Below are positions 1 to 8,253 of a DNA stretch of 64,000 nt, one piece after another. Under the pieces are notes generated by a model. The model was given only the letters and a program-made list of their open reading frames with translations, was not told where the DNA came from and ran no database searches. A program made the position numbers and the translations under genes. Origin of the DNA: Ferrithrix thermotolerans DSM 19514 (GTDB lineage Bacteria; Actinomycetota; Acidimicrobiia; Acidimicrobiales; CAIXPF01); the NCBI GenBank assembly GCA_945906305.1, contig CAMDQT010000001.1:62001-126000 (forward strand), given 5' to 3'. Numbering within the stretch: position 1 is the first letter of the stretch; each line of letters opens with the position of its first letter.

Positions 1-1
1 G

Positions 2-100
2 GGCCTCGAGCACGCCGTGGTGTCCGCCCGTGACGCCGAGAACCCGCGCCGCTCGGCCCTCCCGCCCCACGGCGTACCGCGCTGGCCGTTACGTACCTGA
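2..100 (+). CDS. possible 3' end of an upstream gene, unidentified
   Basis: The frame beginning at base 2 is open to a TGA at 98-100 and gives about 32 residues rich in Arg and Pro. The other two frames close early or look no better. No motif is recognisable. It could be the tail of a gene running in from the left, or non-coding. Bases 101-182, between it and rfbB, hold only a weak TAGCCT hexamer at 166-171, 11 bases before the rfbB ATG. Confidence 0.15.
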   Translation, partial: GLEHAVVSARDAENPRRSALPPHGVPRWPLRT

Positions 101-182
101 GCGGGCAACGGTCCCTCATGGGGTCCGCTGGTCACGCCATGGCAGGCCGTGATGGTCGGGGCCGTTAGCCTTAGCGGTCGTT

Positions 183-1154
183 ATGAAGCTTCTCGTCACC
201 GGCGGGGCCGGATTCATCGGGTCCAACTACCTACGTTGGCTGCTCGCCAACACCGAGGACCACGTTGTGGTGCTCGACGCACTCACCTATGCGGGCAATC
301 GGGAGAACTTCCGCGGCATCGAGGACAACCCGCGGTTTCGCTTTGTGCACGGTGACATCCGCGACCGCGAGGCGGTGGGCGCGGCGATGGCGGGCTGTCA
401 GCGGGTCGTGCATTTCGCGGCCGAGACCCACGTCGATCGCAGCATCAGCGATCCCGACAGCTTTGTGTTGACCAACTGCCAGGGTACCAACGTGGTGTGT
501 GACCTCGCCCGCCAGCATGGGGTCGAGCGGGTGCTGCACATTTCCACCGACGAGGTCTATGGCTCGGTCGAGGAGGGGTCCTCCACCGAGGCCGACCTGC
601 TGGTTCCACGCTCGCCGTACTCGGCGGCCAAGGCCGGTTCGGACCTGATCGCGTTGGGCTACGGCACCACCTACGGCCTCGACGTGGTGGTGACGCGGGC
701 ATCGAACAACTACGGGCCCTACCAGTTCCCCGAGAAGGTCATCCCGCTGTTCGTCACCAACCTGCTCGACGGGCTGAGGGTCCCGTTGTACGGCGATGGG
801 CTCAACGTGCGGGACTGGCTCTACGTACAGGACCACTGCCGCGGTATCGACACGGCGTTGCGTCTCGGTGTCGCGGGCGAGATCTACAACATCGGAGGGG
901 GCAACGAGGTGCCCAATCGCGAGCTCACCGATCGCCTCGTCGCGCTGTGCGGCCGGGATGAATCCGCCATTGAGTACGTCGCGGACCGGCCCGGGCACGA
1001 CCGCCGCTACTCGGTGGACTGTTCCAAGTTGCGTGCTCTGGGCTGGGTGCCGGCCCGCGACTTCGAGGCTGGCCTCGTGGAGACCGTGGCGTGGTACCGC
1101 GACCATCGTTGGTGGTGGGAGCCGCTCAAGGCGCGCCCCGGCGTGGTCCGCTGA
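183..1154 (+). CDS. rfbB: dTDP-glucose 4,6-dehydratase (RfbB/RmlB)
   Basis: Second step of dTDP-L-rhamnose synthesis: NAD-dependent oxidation and dehydration of dTDP-glucose to dTDP-4-keto-6-deoxyglucose in the cytoplasm. The 323-aa protein is the usual family length. It has the Rossmann loop GGAGFIGS (about residues 7-14), the catalytic STDEVYG segment (about 121-127, with the Asp-Glu pair of dehydratases) and the YSAAK Tyr-x3-Lys (about 146-150). The ATG start gives the family N-terminus directly. The next gene, rfbD, starts one base after this stop, so the two form an operon. rfbA and rfbC are not in the window and may lie upstream or elsewhere. Confidence 0.95.
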   Translation: MKLLVTGGAGFIGSNYLRWLLANTEDHVVVLDALTYAGNRENFRGIEDNPRFRFVHGDIRDREAVGAAMAGCQRVVHFAAETHVDRSISDPDSFVLTNCQGTNVVCDLARQHGVERVLHISTDEVYGSVEEGSSTEADLLVPRSPYSAAKAGSDLIALGYGTTYGLDVVVTRASNNYGPYQFPEKVIPLFVTNLLDGLRVPLYGDGLNVRDWLYVQDHCRGIDTALRLGVAGEIYNIGGGNEVPNRELTDRLVALCGRDESAIEYVADRPGHDRRYSVDCSKLRALGWVPARDFEAGLVETVAWYRDHRWWWEPLKARPGVVR

Positions 1155-1155
1155 C

Positions 1156-2013
1156 GTGCGGGCCTTCGTGACCGGGGCCGGCGGTCAACTCGGCCAGGAA
1201 CTGGTGCAGTTGCTCATGGCGCGTGATCGCCGAGACGATGTCATCGTCGCCGCCGACCATGCCACCATGGACCTCGCCGATCGTGACGCCGTGCTCGGCA
1301 CCATCTGCAGCGTCGAGCCCGAGGTCGTCTTCCATGTCGGTGCGTTCACCGCTGTCGATCGTTGCGAAAGCGAGCCAGATCGGGCCTACGCCGTCAACGC
1401 CCTGGGAACTCGCCACGTCGCCGATGCCTGTCGGCGCATCGGCGCCCACCTGGTGTACGTGTCTACGGACTACGTGTTCGACGGCACCAAGCCCACGCCC
1501 TATCACGAGTGGGACAGCCCCAATCCACAATCGGTCTATGGACGTTCGAAGCTCGGCGGCGAGTTGGCCTGCGGGCCGGAGGCCACCATTGTGCGCACCT
1601 CGTGGGTGTGCGGCCGCTACGGCCCGAACATGGTGCGCACCGTTCTTCGGGCTGCGGCCAATCCTGGGCCGTTGCGTTTCGTGCAGGACCAGATCGGCCA
1701 TCCAACCTTTGCCGATGACCTCGCGGTGATGGTGGCGCGGCTGGGCATCGAACGGCGGCCGGGGACCTTCCACGTGACCAACGCCGGAGCGGTGTCGTGG
1801 TTCGAGTTCGTCTGGGCGATACTGGAAGCTGCCGGAGGAGATCCGAGTCGAGTCCTGCCCATCACGACCGCAGAACTCGATCCACCCCGACCGGCGCCCC
1901 GTCCGGCCAATTCGGTACTCGACAATGCCGCCCTACGTCTGTCTGCCATCGCCCCGCTCGAGGACTTCCGGGTGCCGTTGGCCCGTCTAGTCGCCCACCT
2001 CCAAGCGTCATGA
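1156..2013 (+). CDS. rfbD: dTDP-4-dehydrorhamnose reductase (RfbD/RmlD)
   Basis: Final step of dTDP-L-rhamnose synthesis, an NAD(P)H-dependent reduction of the 4-keto sugar. The protein is 285 aa. The frame is open far upstream, but the GTG at 1156, one base after the rfbB stop, places the cofactor loop GAGGQLG at residues 7-13 as in the family. YVSTDYVFDG (about 101-110) and VYGRSK (Tyr and Lys of the catalytic pair) are intact. The stop overlaps the ATG of the following glycosyltransferase (ATGA), indicating translational coupling. Confidence 0.93.
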   Translation: MRAFVTGAGGQLGQELVQLLMARDRRDDVIVAADHATMDLADRDAVLGTICSVEPEVVFHVGAFTAVDRCESEPDRAYAVNALGTRHVADACRRIGAHLVYVSTDYVFDGTKPTPYHEWDSPNPQSVYGRSKLGGELACGPEATIVRTSWVCGRYGPNMVRTVLRAAANPGPLRFVQDQIGHPTFADDLAVMVARLGIERRPGTFHVTNAGAVSWFEFVWAILEAAGGDPSRVLPITTAELDPPRPAPRPANSVLDNAALRLSAIAPLEDFRVPLARLVAHLQAS

Positions 2014-3404
2014 TCGAGCCGGTGGTCCAGCCAGCCACGCCGGACGAGGCGACCGCGGCCGTGCCCTTCGTTCGGACTGTCGTGCTCAATTACAACGGCG
2101 ACCCGCACTTGTTCCGCTGTCTCGATGCGCTGGCCGCAACCCAGTGGCCCCCGAATCGCTTCGAGTTGGTGGTGGTGGACAACAACTCCGTTGACGGATC
2201 GGTGCAACAGGTCGCGGCGGACTACCCCGACGTGGTGTTGCGCCGCATGGGCACCAATACGGGTTTTCCGGCCAACAACGAGGCGCTCCGTGACCTCGAC
2301 GGTGTCGACTACGTCGCGTTGGTCAACAACGATGCGTTCGTCACCCCCGGCTGGTTGGCGCCCCTGGTAGAGGCGCTCGAAGAAGACCCGGCGCTTGGAG
2401 CGGCCTGTCCCAAGCTGTTGTTCGCCCCCGCCTTTGTGGAACTTGCCCTGTCCTGCGCCACCTTTCGAGCACCGGGGGACGCTCGCGACCTCGGCGTCCG
2501 CTTGAGTGGGGTGGAGGTGGACGGCGTAGACCGTTGGCGGGCGGCGCAGTTCCCTCCGCCGGGATTTTGGGGCATCGAACGCGGCGCGGGGCCAGAGGCG
2601 ATGTACTGCTGGACGAACGGGCAGTCGGCTCTGCGGGTGCCCTTCGAGCCTGGTGCAACACCAAACGGTATGGTGCGAGTTCGCCTGGCGGCGCCCAAGC
2701 CCACCGCGGTGAGTCTGCGCTGTGGGGAGCGGGAGCTCACCGTGGAAGTCGGGCCGATGGCGGCCTGGTTCGAGATCGAGGTCAGCGGCGCCCCGTTCGA
2801 TGTGGTGCAAAATGCCGGCAGCATCGTGCTGGTCGGCGGGTATGGCGCGGATCGTGGCTTTCTGGAACCCGATCGAGGTCAGTACGACAGCAGCGACGAG
2901 GTTTTCGCCTGGTGCGGTGGTGGGGTGCTACTGCGGCCGGGGTATCTGCGCGAGGTGGGCCTGTTCGACGAGCGGTTCTTCGCCTACTACGAGGACACCG
3001 ATCTGGCGTGGCGGGGGCGGGCACTCGGCTGGCGCTATCGCTACGTGCCCACGTCGGTCCTACGTCATCAGCACGCCACCACCACCGTGGAAGGTTCGGC
3101 CGTCTTCGCTCGCTACGTCGAACGGAACCGACTCATCATGCTGACCAAGAATGCCCCGCGCCGGCTGGTGGCGCAGGCGGTAGGGCGTTATCTGCTGAGC
3201 ACCGCGTCCTACGCCCGGCGTGACATTCTGGGCCCCTTGAGGCGGGCCCATCGGCCCCGCTTCGGGGTGGTGGGCCTGCGGCTGGAGTCCTTCGGGTCTT
3301 ATCTCCGGCTGTTGCCCTCGCTGCTGCGGGAGCGACGGGCGTTGCGCCGAAACCAGGTCGTCGAAGACACCGTGCTGGTGACCTGGTTCCAACTCCATCG
3401 CTGA
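2010..3404 (+). CDS. family 2 glycosyltransferase with an inserted beta-rich domain
   Basis: GT-A fold transferase of 464 aa, starting at the ATG that overlaps the rfbD stop. The nucleotide-binding half carries VVVDNNS (about residue 55) and the metal-site VNND (about 105). The acceptor half carries the EDTDLAWR segment (about 328), as in rhamnosyltransferase-like GT2 enzymes. Between them sits an extra segment, residues about 185-295, beginning GFWGIE and containing CWTNGQSALRVP. It is predicted beta-rich and is not part of the core fold; a similar module occurs in the GT4 at 8250. Its place in the rfbBD operon suggests it uses dTDP-rhamnose, but donor and acceptor cannot be read from the sequence. 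Confidence 0.85.
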   Translation: MIEPVVQPATPDEATAAVPFVRTVVLNYNGDPHLFRCLDALAATQWPPNRFELVVVDNNSVDGSVQQVAADYPDVVLRRMGTNTGFPANNEALRDLDGVDYVALVNNDAFVTPGWLAPLVEALEEDPALGAACPKLLFAPAFVELALSCATFRAPGDARDLGVRLSGVEVDGVDRWRAAQFPPPGFWGIERGAGPEAMYCWTNGQSALRVPFEPGATPNGMVRVRLAAPKPTAVSLRCGERELTVEVGPMAAWFEIEVSGAPFDVVQNAGSIVLVGGYGADRGFLEPDRGQYDSSDEVFAWCGGGVLLRPGYLREVGLFDERFFAYYEDTDLAWRGRALGWRYRYVPTSVLRHQHATTTVEGSAVFARYVERNRLIMLTKNAPRRLVAQAVGRYLLSTASYARRDILGPLRRAHRPRFGVVGLRLESFGSYLRLLPSLLRERRALRRNQVVEDTVLVTWFQLHR

Positions 3405-3434
3405 GCGGTGTGGGCGCAGGCGAGGCGTTTCGGG

Positions 3435-6053
3435 TTAGAAGGGGAGCCACATCAAAACCGGCTGGTCCTGGCTCCACCACCACAGTTCATGGCGGCCGTC
3501 GCCGTCGGAGTCGATCGACAACACCGCGACGCCGAGCGGAACCTGGGCGCGGCGAACGAGGCGCTCAGACGCGCCTTGGCGGAGCCACACCGTCGCCACA
3601 AAGTTCTCGTCGACGGTGACCACGTCGGCGCTTCCACCGCCGTCGATGTCGGTCAGGACCATGGTGGTGTCAGCGCCGTAGTGGGTGACCAGCGTCGGGC
3701 GGAAAACCGAGCCGCCATACCAAATGGGCAATGTCGCCCCGGTGCGGCCAAATTGGTTGAGCCACACGATGTCGTCGTGCTGGTCGCCGTCGAGGTCGGT
3801 ACTGACCGGTTGGTAATCGCCGCCCATAGTGATAGGTGTCTGTAGGAAGGGGTCCGGACCGCGGCCATACCATACCGAATCGGCCGCGGCGCCAGGCTGG
3901 TACCACAGCACGTCGGAGCGCAGGTCGCCGTCGAAGTCCCCCACCACCACTCGGTAGGGGCCACCGGTGATGGTCCAGTCGGTGCGGTGGGAGCCGACCT
4001 CGGGATCGAATTCGATCAGGGGGAGCGTGCTGAGCCAGCTTCGGTAGAACAGGATCTCTTCGTCACCGTCAGCGTCAAAGTCGCCGACGACGGGTAACGC
4101 GCTGCCCGACGCCGCCAGGGTGGAGGTGCTCAACGTGCCCGACGGACTGCCGCGGACCAAGCTCACCGTCGAGCGTCCAGGGGTGGAGAAGAGCAGATCT
4201 GCGCTGCCGTCACCGTCCCAGTCGAGTTGGGTCATCTTGGTGTTGACCCCGCCGTAGTCGGGCACGGCGAAACTCGAAGAGGCGAAACCACCGTGGTCAT
4301 TCGCCAGCCAGAGTTCATCGAGGTCCGGCCCCGGTCGATACCAGAACACGTCGTCGCGGCCGTCGCGGTTGAAGTCGCCAACCGCCGGCTGGCCGTGCCC
4401 GGTGCGGGTGAGCGCGCCATCGGCGAGGAACCTCGTGGCGGCCACCAACTCGTCGTAACGCAACTGCACGCGCTCTCGGATTTCGCTCAGCCGGTCTTCC
4501 AGGTCGCCTGGACATAGTGTGGCGTTGACATCTTGGTGACCGACGATGCGAGGCAGCGTCACCGGGACGAGGGGAGGGAAAAACCACGGCTCCTCCTCCC
4601 GTGGCAGCATGGTGGCCTCAACGCCAGGGTCGGCACCGTGGCGGAACAACATCCAGGCGACCAACTCCACCGCCGCGTCCAGCGCGGCTTCGCTGGGCTC
4701 GTCGTGCATGAAGTTGCCGAGAAGGGCCACCCCGACCGAGCCGTAGTTCACCCCTCCGGAATGGGCACCCTGGGCCAGCGCGTCCAGCGAGGAATTGCGG
4801 CCTTCGAAGATGCGACCGAAGCGATCGATCAAGAAGTTGTAGCCGATGTCGTCCCAAAGATTTGAGGTCATGTGCTCGCTCTGCATGTTCCGCAATATCT
4901 GCGGTACGTCCTCTGCGGCGTGGGCCGAATCACCCACGGTGTGGTGCAGCACCGCGAGGTGCAGTCGGGTGGCCGTATCGGCGACCGCGGTCGGCGGCGC
5001 GGCGCCCCACTCGGCTCGGCTGATCACCGCCGGGCGTTCCATTGCCGGCCGCGGGGTGAGCGCCGTCAAGCCCGTGCCACTCGCCGCGGCTGTTGTGCCG
5101 CCGCCCTGAACGTTCGACAAGGGGCTGGCCAAAGGGGTCACCGCTTGGGTCTCGAACGCCGGTGCCGCGGCTTGGTGGGGGTCGAGTGGGAGCGGACCGG
5201 GGGCGGCGACGATGGCGGCGAGGTCAGCGTCGGGTCCCACCAAGCGGACCACGAGGCTCTTGGCCTCGGGGTCGACGTCAAGTTGCCAGCCGTCGGCCTC
5301 GCCGACCCACACCGAGTCCGAGGCTAGGTGGACCGCCACTGAGTCGATGCTCTGGCGCCTCGCTTCGGGCGACCCGGGGTCGGGGCCGTGATCGGCGTTG
5401 CGGGTGACCGGCCGCCAGTCCGACCAGCCGGTGGTGTGGTGAACCCGGAACCGGGCGTCGGTCTGTTCCGGCCCCTGCCAGGTGAAGCCGATGAACAGGA
5501 ACAGCTCGAGATCGTGCTGCTCGGCCAGCGCGCGGGGTGGGTTCGGGGCAACGTCGGCCGAGCGTTGTGGGTCCAAAAGGCCAACGTGGCGGGCCGAGTC
5601 GGCAACCACAACGGTGGACAGCGGTTGTAAAGCGACCTCGACGCTGGTGGTCCGCATGACGGCCTGACGCCAGCGGTCCGCCAGGCCCGCCGCTGGCGCC
5701 GCGGGCGGGACCATGTCGCTTTGGACGGAGGGGCGGTTGTTGACCGGCGGCGGGGATGTGTCCCCGGCGGTGACCTCGGCCACCGCGGTGGCGAACGGCG
5801 CGGGCCATGCGGGCAAGGCGGGCGAGGCGGGCGAGGCGGCATTGGCCCTGGTGGGGCTTTGCGGCGTGGCCCGTCGGGCGCTCGCGGCCTGCGACGTGGT
5901 GGAGGTCGCGGCAGGCGTTGCCGCGCAGGAGAGGGCCATGGTGCCCAGCAGCACCGACATGGCGAGGGCCACAAGCCGCAACGGGACACTCCGGGCCGGG
6001 TTGTCAGGCACGGGTTGGCCCGACGGCCATCGCTGCAATCGTCGGCCCTGCAC
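3435..6053 (-). CDS. exported N-acetylmuramoyl-L-alanine amidase (PGRP type) with FG-GAP repeats
   Basis: The 872-aa protein is read from GTG 6053, chosen because TACCAT lies exactly 7 bases upstream; GTG 6059 is only one base from that hexamer. Residues about 22-45 form a hydrophobic export signal ending near Cys43, a weak lipobox. A Ser/Ala/Pro-rich linker and a beta-rich region follow. The amidase_2/PGRP domain spans about 345-520, with LHHT, VGHQD and ATLCPGD supplying the two His and the Cys expected to bind zinc. About seven FG-GAP/VCBS-like repeats with D-x-D-x-D-G cores follow from about 558 to the end. It probably cuts peptidoglycan outside the cell, with the repeats as a calcium-stabilised propeller. 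It is transcribed divergently from the ABC exporter. Confidence 0.88.
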   Translation of the reverse strand: MQGRRLQRWPSGQPVPDNPARSVPLRLVALAMSVLLGTMALSCAATPAATSTTSQAASARRATPQSPTRANAASPASPALPAWPAPFATAVAEVTAGDTSPPPVNNRPSVQSDMVPPAAPAAGLADRWRQAVMRTTSVEVALQPLSTVVVADSARHVGLLDPQRSADVAPNPPRALAEQHDLELFLFIGFTWQGPEQTDARFRVHHTTGWSDWRPVTRNADHGPDPGSPEARRQSIDSVAVHLASDSVWVGEADGWQLDVDPEAKSLVVRLVGPDADLAAIVAAPGPLPLDPHQAAAPAFETQAVTPLASPLSNVQGGGTTAAASGTGLTALTPRPAMERPAVISRAEWGAAPPTAVADTATRLHLAVLHHTVGDSAHAAEDVPQILRNMQSEHMTSNLWDDIGYNFLIDRFGRIFEGRNSSLDALAQGAHSGGVNYGSVGVALLGNFMHDEPSEAALDAAVELVAWMLFRHGADPGVEATMLPREEEPWFFPPLVPVTLPRIVGHQDVNATLCPGDLEDRLSEIRERVQLRYDELVAATRFLADGALTRTGHGQPAVGDFNRDGRDDVFWYRPGPDLDELWLANDHGGFASSSFAVPDYGGVNTKMTQLDWDGDGSADLLFSTPGRSTVSLVRGSPSGTLSTSTLAASGSALPVVGDFDADGDEEILFYRSWLSTLPLIEFDPEVGSHRTDWTITGGPYRVVVGDFDGDLRSDVLWYQPGAAADSVWYGRGPDPFLQTPITMGGDYQPVSTDLDGDQHDDIVWLNQFGRTGATLPIWYGGSVFRPTLVTHYGADTTMVLTDIDGGGSADVVTVDENFVATVWLRQGASERLVRRAQVPLGVAVLSIDSDGDGRHELWWWSQDQPVLMWLPF

Positions 6054-6060
6054 TATCACG

Positions 6061-6066
6061 ATGGTA
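6061..6066 (-). promoter_or_regulatory. -10 hexamer of the amidase gene
   Basis: TACCAT on the minus strand ends 7 bases before GTG 6053, the spacing of a leaderless transcript. Confidence 0.5.
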
Positions 6067-6151
6067 CCGGAGCTGCGCCGAGGGCAGGACCCCGGCACCG
6101 CCGATTGCGGTTCGAGGTCACCCGTGGGCCAGCCACCGGGGCGTAGTTCGT

Positions 6152-6157
6152 TAGACT
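6152..6157 (+). promoter_or_regulatory. probable -10 hexamer of the polysaccharide export operon
   Basis: TAGACT lies 18 bases before the GTG at 6176, which would leave a leader of about 10-12 bases. It is identical to the hexamer before secA (61065-61070). Confidence 0.35.
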
Positions 6158-6175
6158 CGGGCCGCGACGCCCAAG

Positions 6176-7009
6176 GTGGGCCAGAGTTTGGTACGAAGAT
6201 CTGTGTCAAGAATTGCCGAGTATGTGGAGGCGCGGGAACTCGCCAAGGCGCTCACCATGCGCGATATCCGCGGCCAGTACAAGGGCTCGATCCTCGGTTG
6301 GTTCTGGTCCCTGCTCAATCCGCTGACCACGGTCGCGGTCTTCACGTTTTTTTTCGCCGTGCTTGGGGTGCCGGCACCGGTGGGCGACCCGTCGGGGTTG
6401 AAGATTTTCGCCCTGTATCTGTTCACGGGTCTGGTGCCGTGGAATTTCTTCGCCATGTCCATCAACGGCGCCGCAGGCTCCGTTGTGGCCCAAAGTTCGC
6501 TGGTCACCAAGGTCTACTTCCCTCGCGGCATCGTGGTGCTGTCCAAGATCGGCTCGGTCGGCTTCACCACCCTGATGGAAATGTCCGTGGCGGTCGTCCT
6601 GTTGCTCGTCGCGGGCAACATGGTGTTGCCCTGGTTGCCCGCGGTGGTCGTGCTGGTGGCCCTGCAGGGATGTCTGGCCTTGGGCATCGGTCTGATGCTG
6701 GCGGTTGCCAACGTGTACTTCAGGGACGTCCAATATCTGGTCAGCATTGCCTTGCAGGTGCTCTTCTACAGCACGCCCGTCGTGTACCAAACGAGCCTTA
6801 TCGAGGCAAGATTCGGTGCCCGAGGGCTGTTCGTGTACCGGCTGAACCCCCTCGTAGACCTCATCGAGGCCTATCACCGTGTCCTCTACGATCTCCGCTG
6901 GCCCGATTTCAGGTGGCTGGGCTATGTCGCGGTCTGGGCGGCGGTCCTCCTGGTGCTCGGTGGCTGGTTGTTCAACCGTTTCGAACCGCGCCTGGCGGAA
7001 GAACTGTGA
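6176..7009 (+). CDS. ABC-2 type polysaccharide export permease (Wzm/TagG-like)
   Basis: 277-aa integral membrane protein with about six hydrophobic segments. The N-terminal cytoplasmic stretch contains RDIRGQYKGSILGWFW, the typical signature of Wzm/TagG permeases that export O-antigen, teichoic acid or capsule chains. GTG 6176 is used as the start; a second in-frame GTG at 6203 is possible. The stop overlaps the start of the ATPase gene (GTGA), so the two halves of the exporter are coupled. The glycan carried is probably the one built by the neighbouring rhamnose and GT genes (inference). Confidence 0.9.
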   Translation: MGQSLVRRSVSRIAEYVEARELAKALTMRDIRGQYKGSILGWFWSLLNPLTTVAVFTFFFAVLGVPAPVGDPSGLKIFALYLFTGLVPWNFFAMSINGAAGSVVAQSSLVTKVYFPRGIVVLSKIGSVGFTTLMEMSVAVVLLLVAGNMVLPWLPAVVVLVALQGCLALGIGLMLAVANVYFRDVQYLVSIALQVLFYSTPVVYQTSLIEARFGARGLFVYRLNPLVDLIEAYHRVLYDLRWPDFRWLGYVAVWAAVLLVLGGWLFNRFEPRLAEEL

Positions 7010-8253
7010 GCGCTCCGTTGTCGCCCCTGCCCGATTCGGTAGCCATAGCCGTTCGCAACGTGTCCAAAGAGTTCCGGCGTTACTCGGTGCGCAACCAGTC
7101 GGTGAAGGCGGCGTTGTTCCGGGGTAGCCGAGGGACCTATGAGGACAACTGGGTCCTCGACGACGTGTCGTTGGACATCCCCACCGGTTCCACCTTCGGT
7201 CTCATCGGGTCGAACGGCTCGGGCAAGTCGACGTTGCTGAAGTGCATGGCCCGTATCCTCAAACCGAACAAGGGCTCCATCACGGTCAACGGACGGTTGT
7301 CCGCCCTCATTGAGCTTGGCGCCGGGTTTCATCCCGAGTTGAGTGGGCGAGAGAACGTGTATCTCAACGGCGCGGTGCTCGGACTGCGCCGCAAGGAGAT
7401 CGACCAGCGCTTCGATCGCATCATCGACTTCGCCGGTCGCCAGGTCGCCCAGGCCATCGATCAGCCGATCAAGACCTACTCGTCGGGCATGTACGTTCGG
7501 CTGGGGTTCTCCATCGCGGTAAATGTCGAACCTGAGGTCCTGCTCGTCGATGAGGTCCTCGCCGTTGGAGATGAGGAATTTCAACGGCGCTGCTACCAAC
7601 GTTTCGAGGAGTTCTCCGCCGATGGGCGCACGGTAGTTCTGGTATCGCACGGCCTGTCGAGCGTCGCCGCGATGTGCGATCAAGTCGCCTGGCTCGAAGG
7701 CGGGAAGCTGCTGCACGTTGGCCAACCCCAGCAGGTGGTGGACGCCTATCTGACCACGCTGGACTTCGGACGCTCGGCGTCGGTGGCGGTGTCCGCCAGC
7801 CCCGGAGTTCGCCTCTCCAACATTGCCATCGAGGGCTCCCAGCGCAGGAACACGGTGACTGAAGTTGGTGAGCAGGTGGCGCAGCTGCGTACCGGCGAGA
7901 CCGCCCGGTTGCGCATGAGCTACGAGACCGATCAGCCACACGATTTGCCCGTGTTCGCCTTTTCGATCCACACCCTGGACGGCACTTTGGCCGCGAACCC
8001 GTGCACCATCGGCGTCGCTGGCCCGGCCCGCATCGAAACTCAGGGCACGGTGGAACTCGAGGTTCCGTCCCTGATGTTGGTACCGGGGGCCTACACGCTG
8101 GGAGCAGCCGTGTTCGACTCCTCGGGGGAACACGCCATCGACCGCAAGCTCCGCCTGGTTCGCTTCGAGGTAACCGGCGAGGGTCAAAGCGAAACGCGGG
8201 GCATCACCGCGCTTGGTGGACACTGGCACGGACCGTTGTTCGACCGCCCGTGA
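7006..8253 (+). CDS. ABC polysaccharide export ATPase with C-terminal Wzt domain
   Basis: 415-aa ATPase starting at GTG 7006, overlapping the permease stop. Walker A GSNGSGKST lies near residues 70-78, the signature YSSGMYVRLGF near 158-168 and Walker B EVLLVDEVLAVGD near 177-189. The family-specific wide spacing and the LIELGAGFHPELSGREN motif are present. Residues about 260-410 form a separate beta-rich domain like the Wzt C-terminal domain, which in O9a-type systems reads the terminal modification of the glycan before export. This suggests the exported chain is capped at its non-reducing end. The stop overlaps the next gene (GTGA). Confidence 0.92.
   Translation: MSAPLSPLPDSVAIAVRNVSKEFRRYSVRNQSVKAALFRGSRGTYEDNWVLDDVSLDIPTGSTFGLIGSNGSGKSTLLKCMARILKPNKGSITVNGRLSALIELGAGFHPELSGRENVYLNGAVLGLRRKEIDQRFDRIIDFAGRQVAQAIDQPIKTYSSGMYVRLGFSIAVNVEPEVLLVDEVLAVGDEEFQRRCYQRFEEFSADGRTVVLVSHGLSSVAAMCDQVAWLEGGKLLHVGQPQQVVDAYLTTLDFGRSASVAVSASPGVRLSNIAIEGSQRRNTVTEVGEQVAQLRTGETARLRMSYETDQPHDLPVFAFSIHTLDGTLAANPCTIGVAGPARIETQGTVELEVPSLMLVPGAYTLGAAVFDSSGEHAIDRKLRLVRFEVTGEGQSETRGITALGGHWHGPLFDRP

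Noticed and set aside
5713-7005. Long N-terminal extension of the Wzt-type ATPase frame across the permease gene
   Set aside because: The region is coding in another frame (permease) and the GTGA overlap at 7006 gives the proper family N-terminus.
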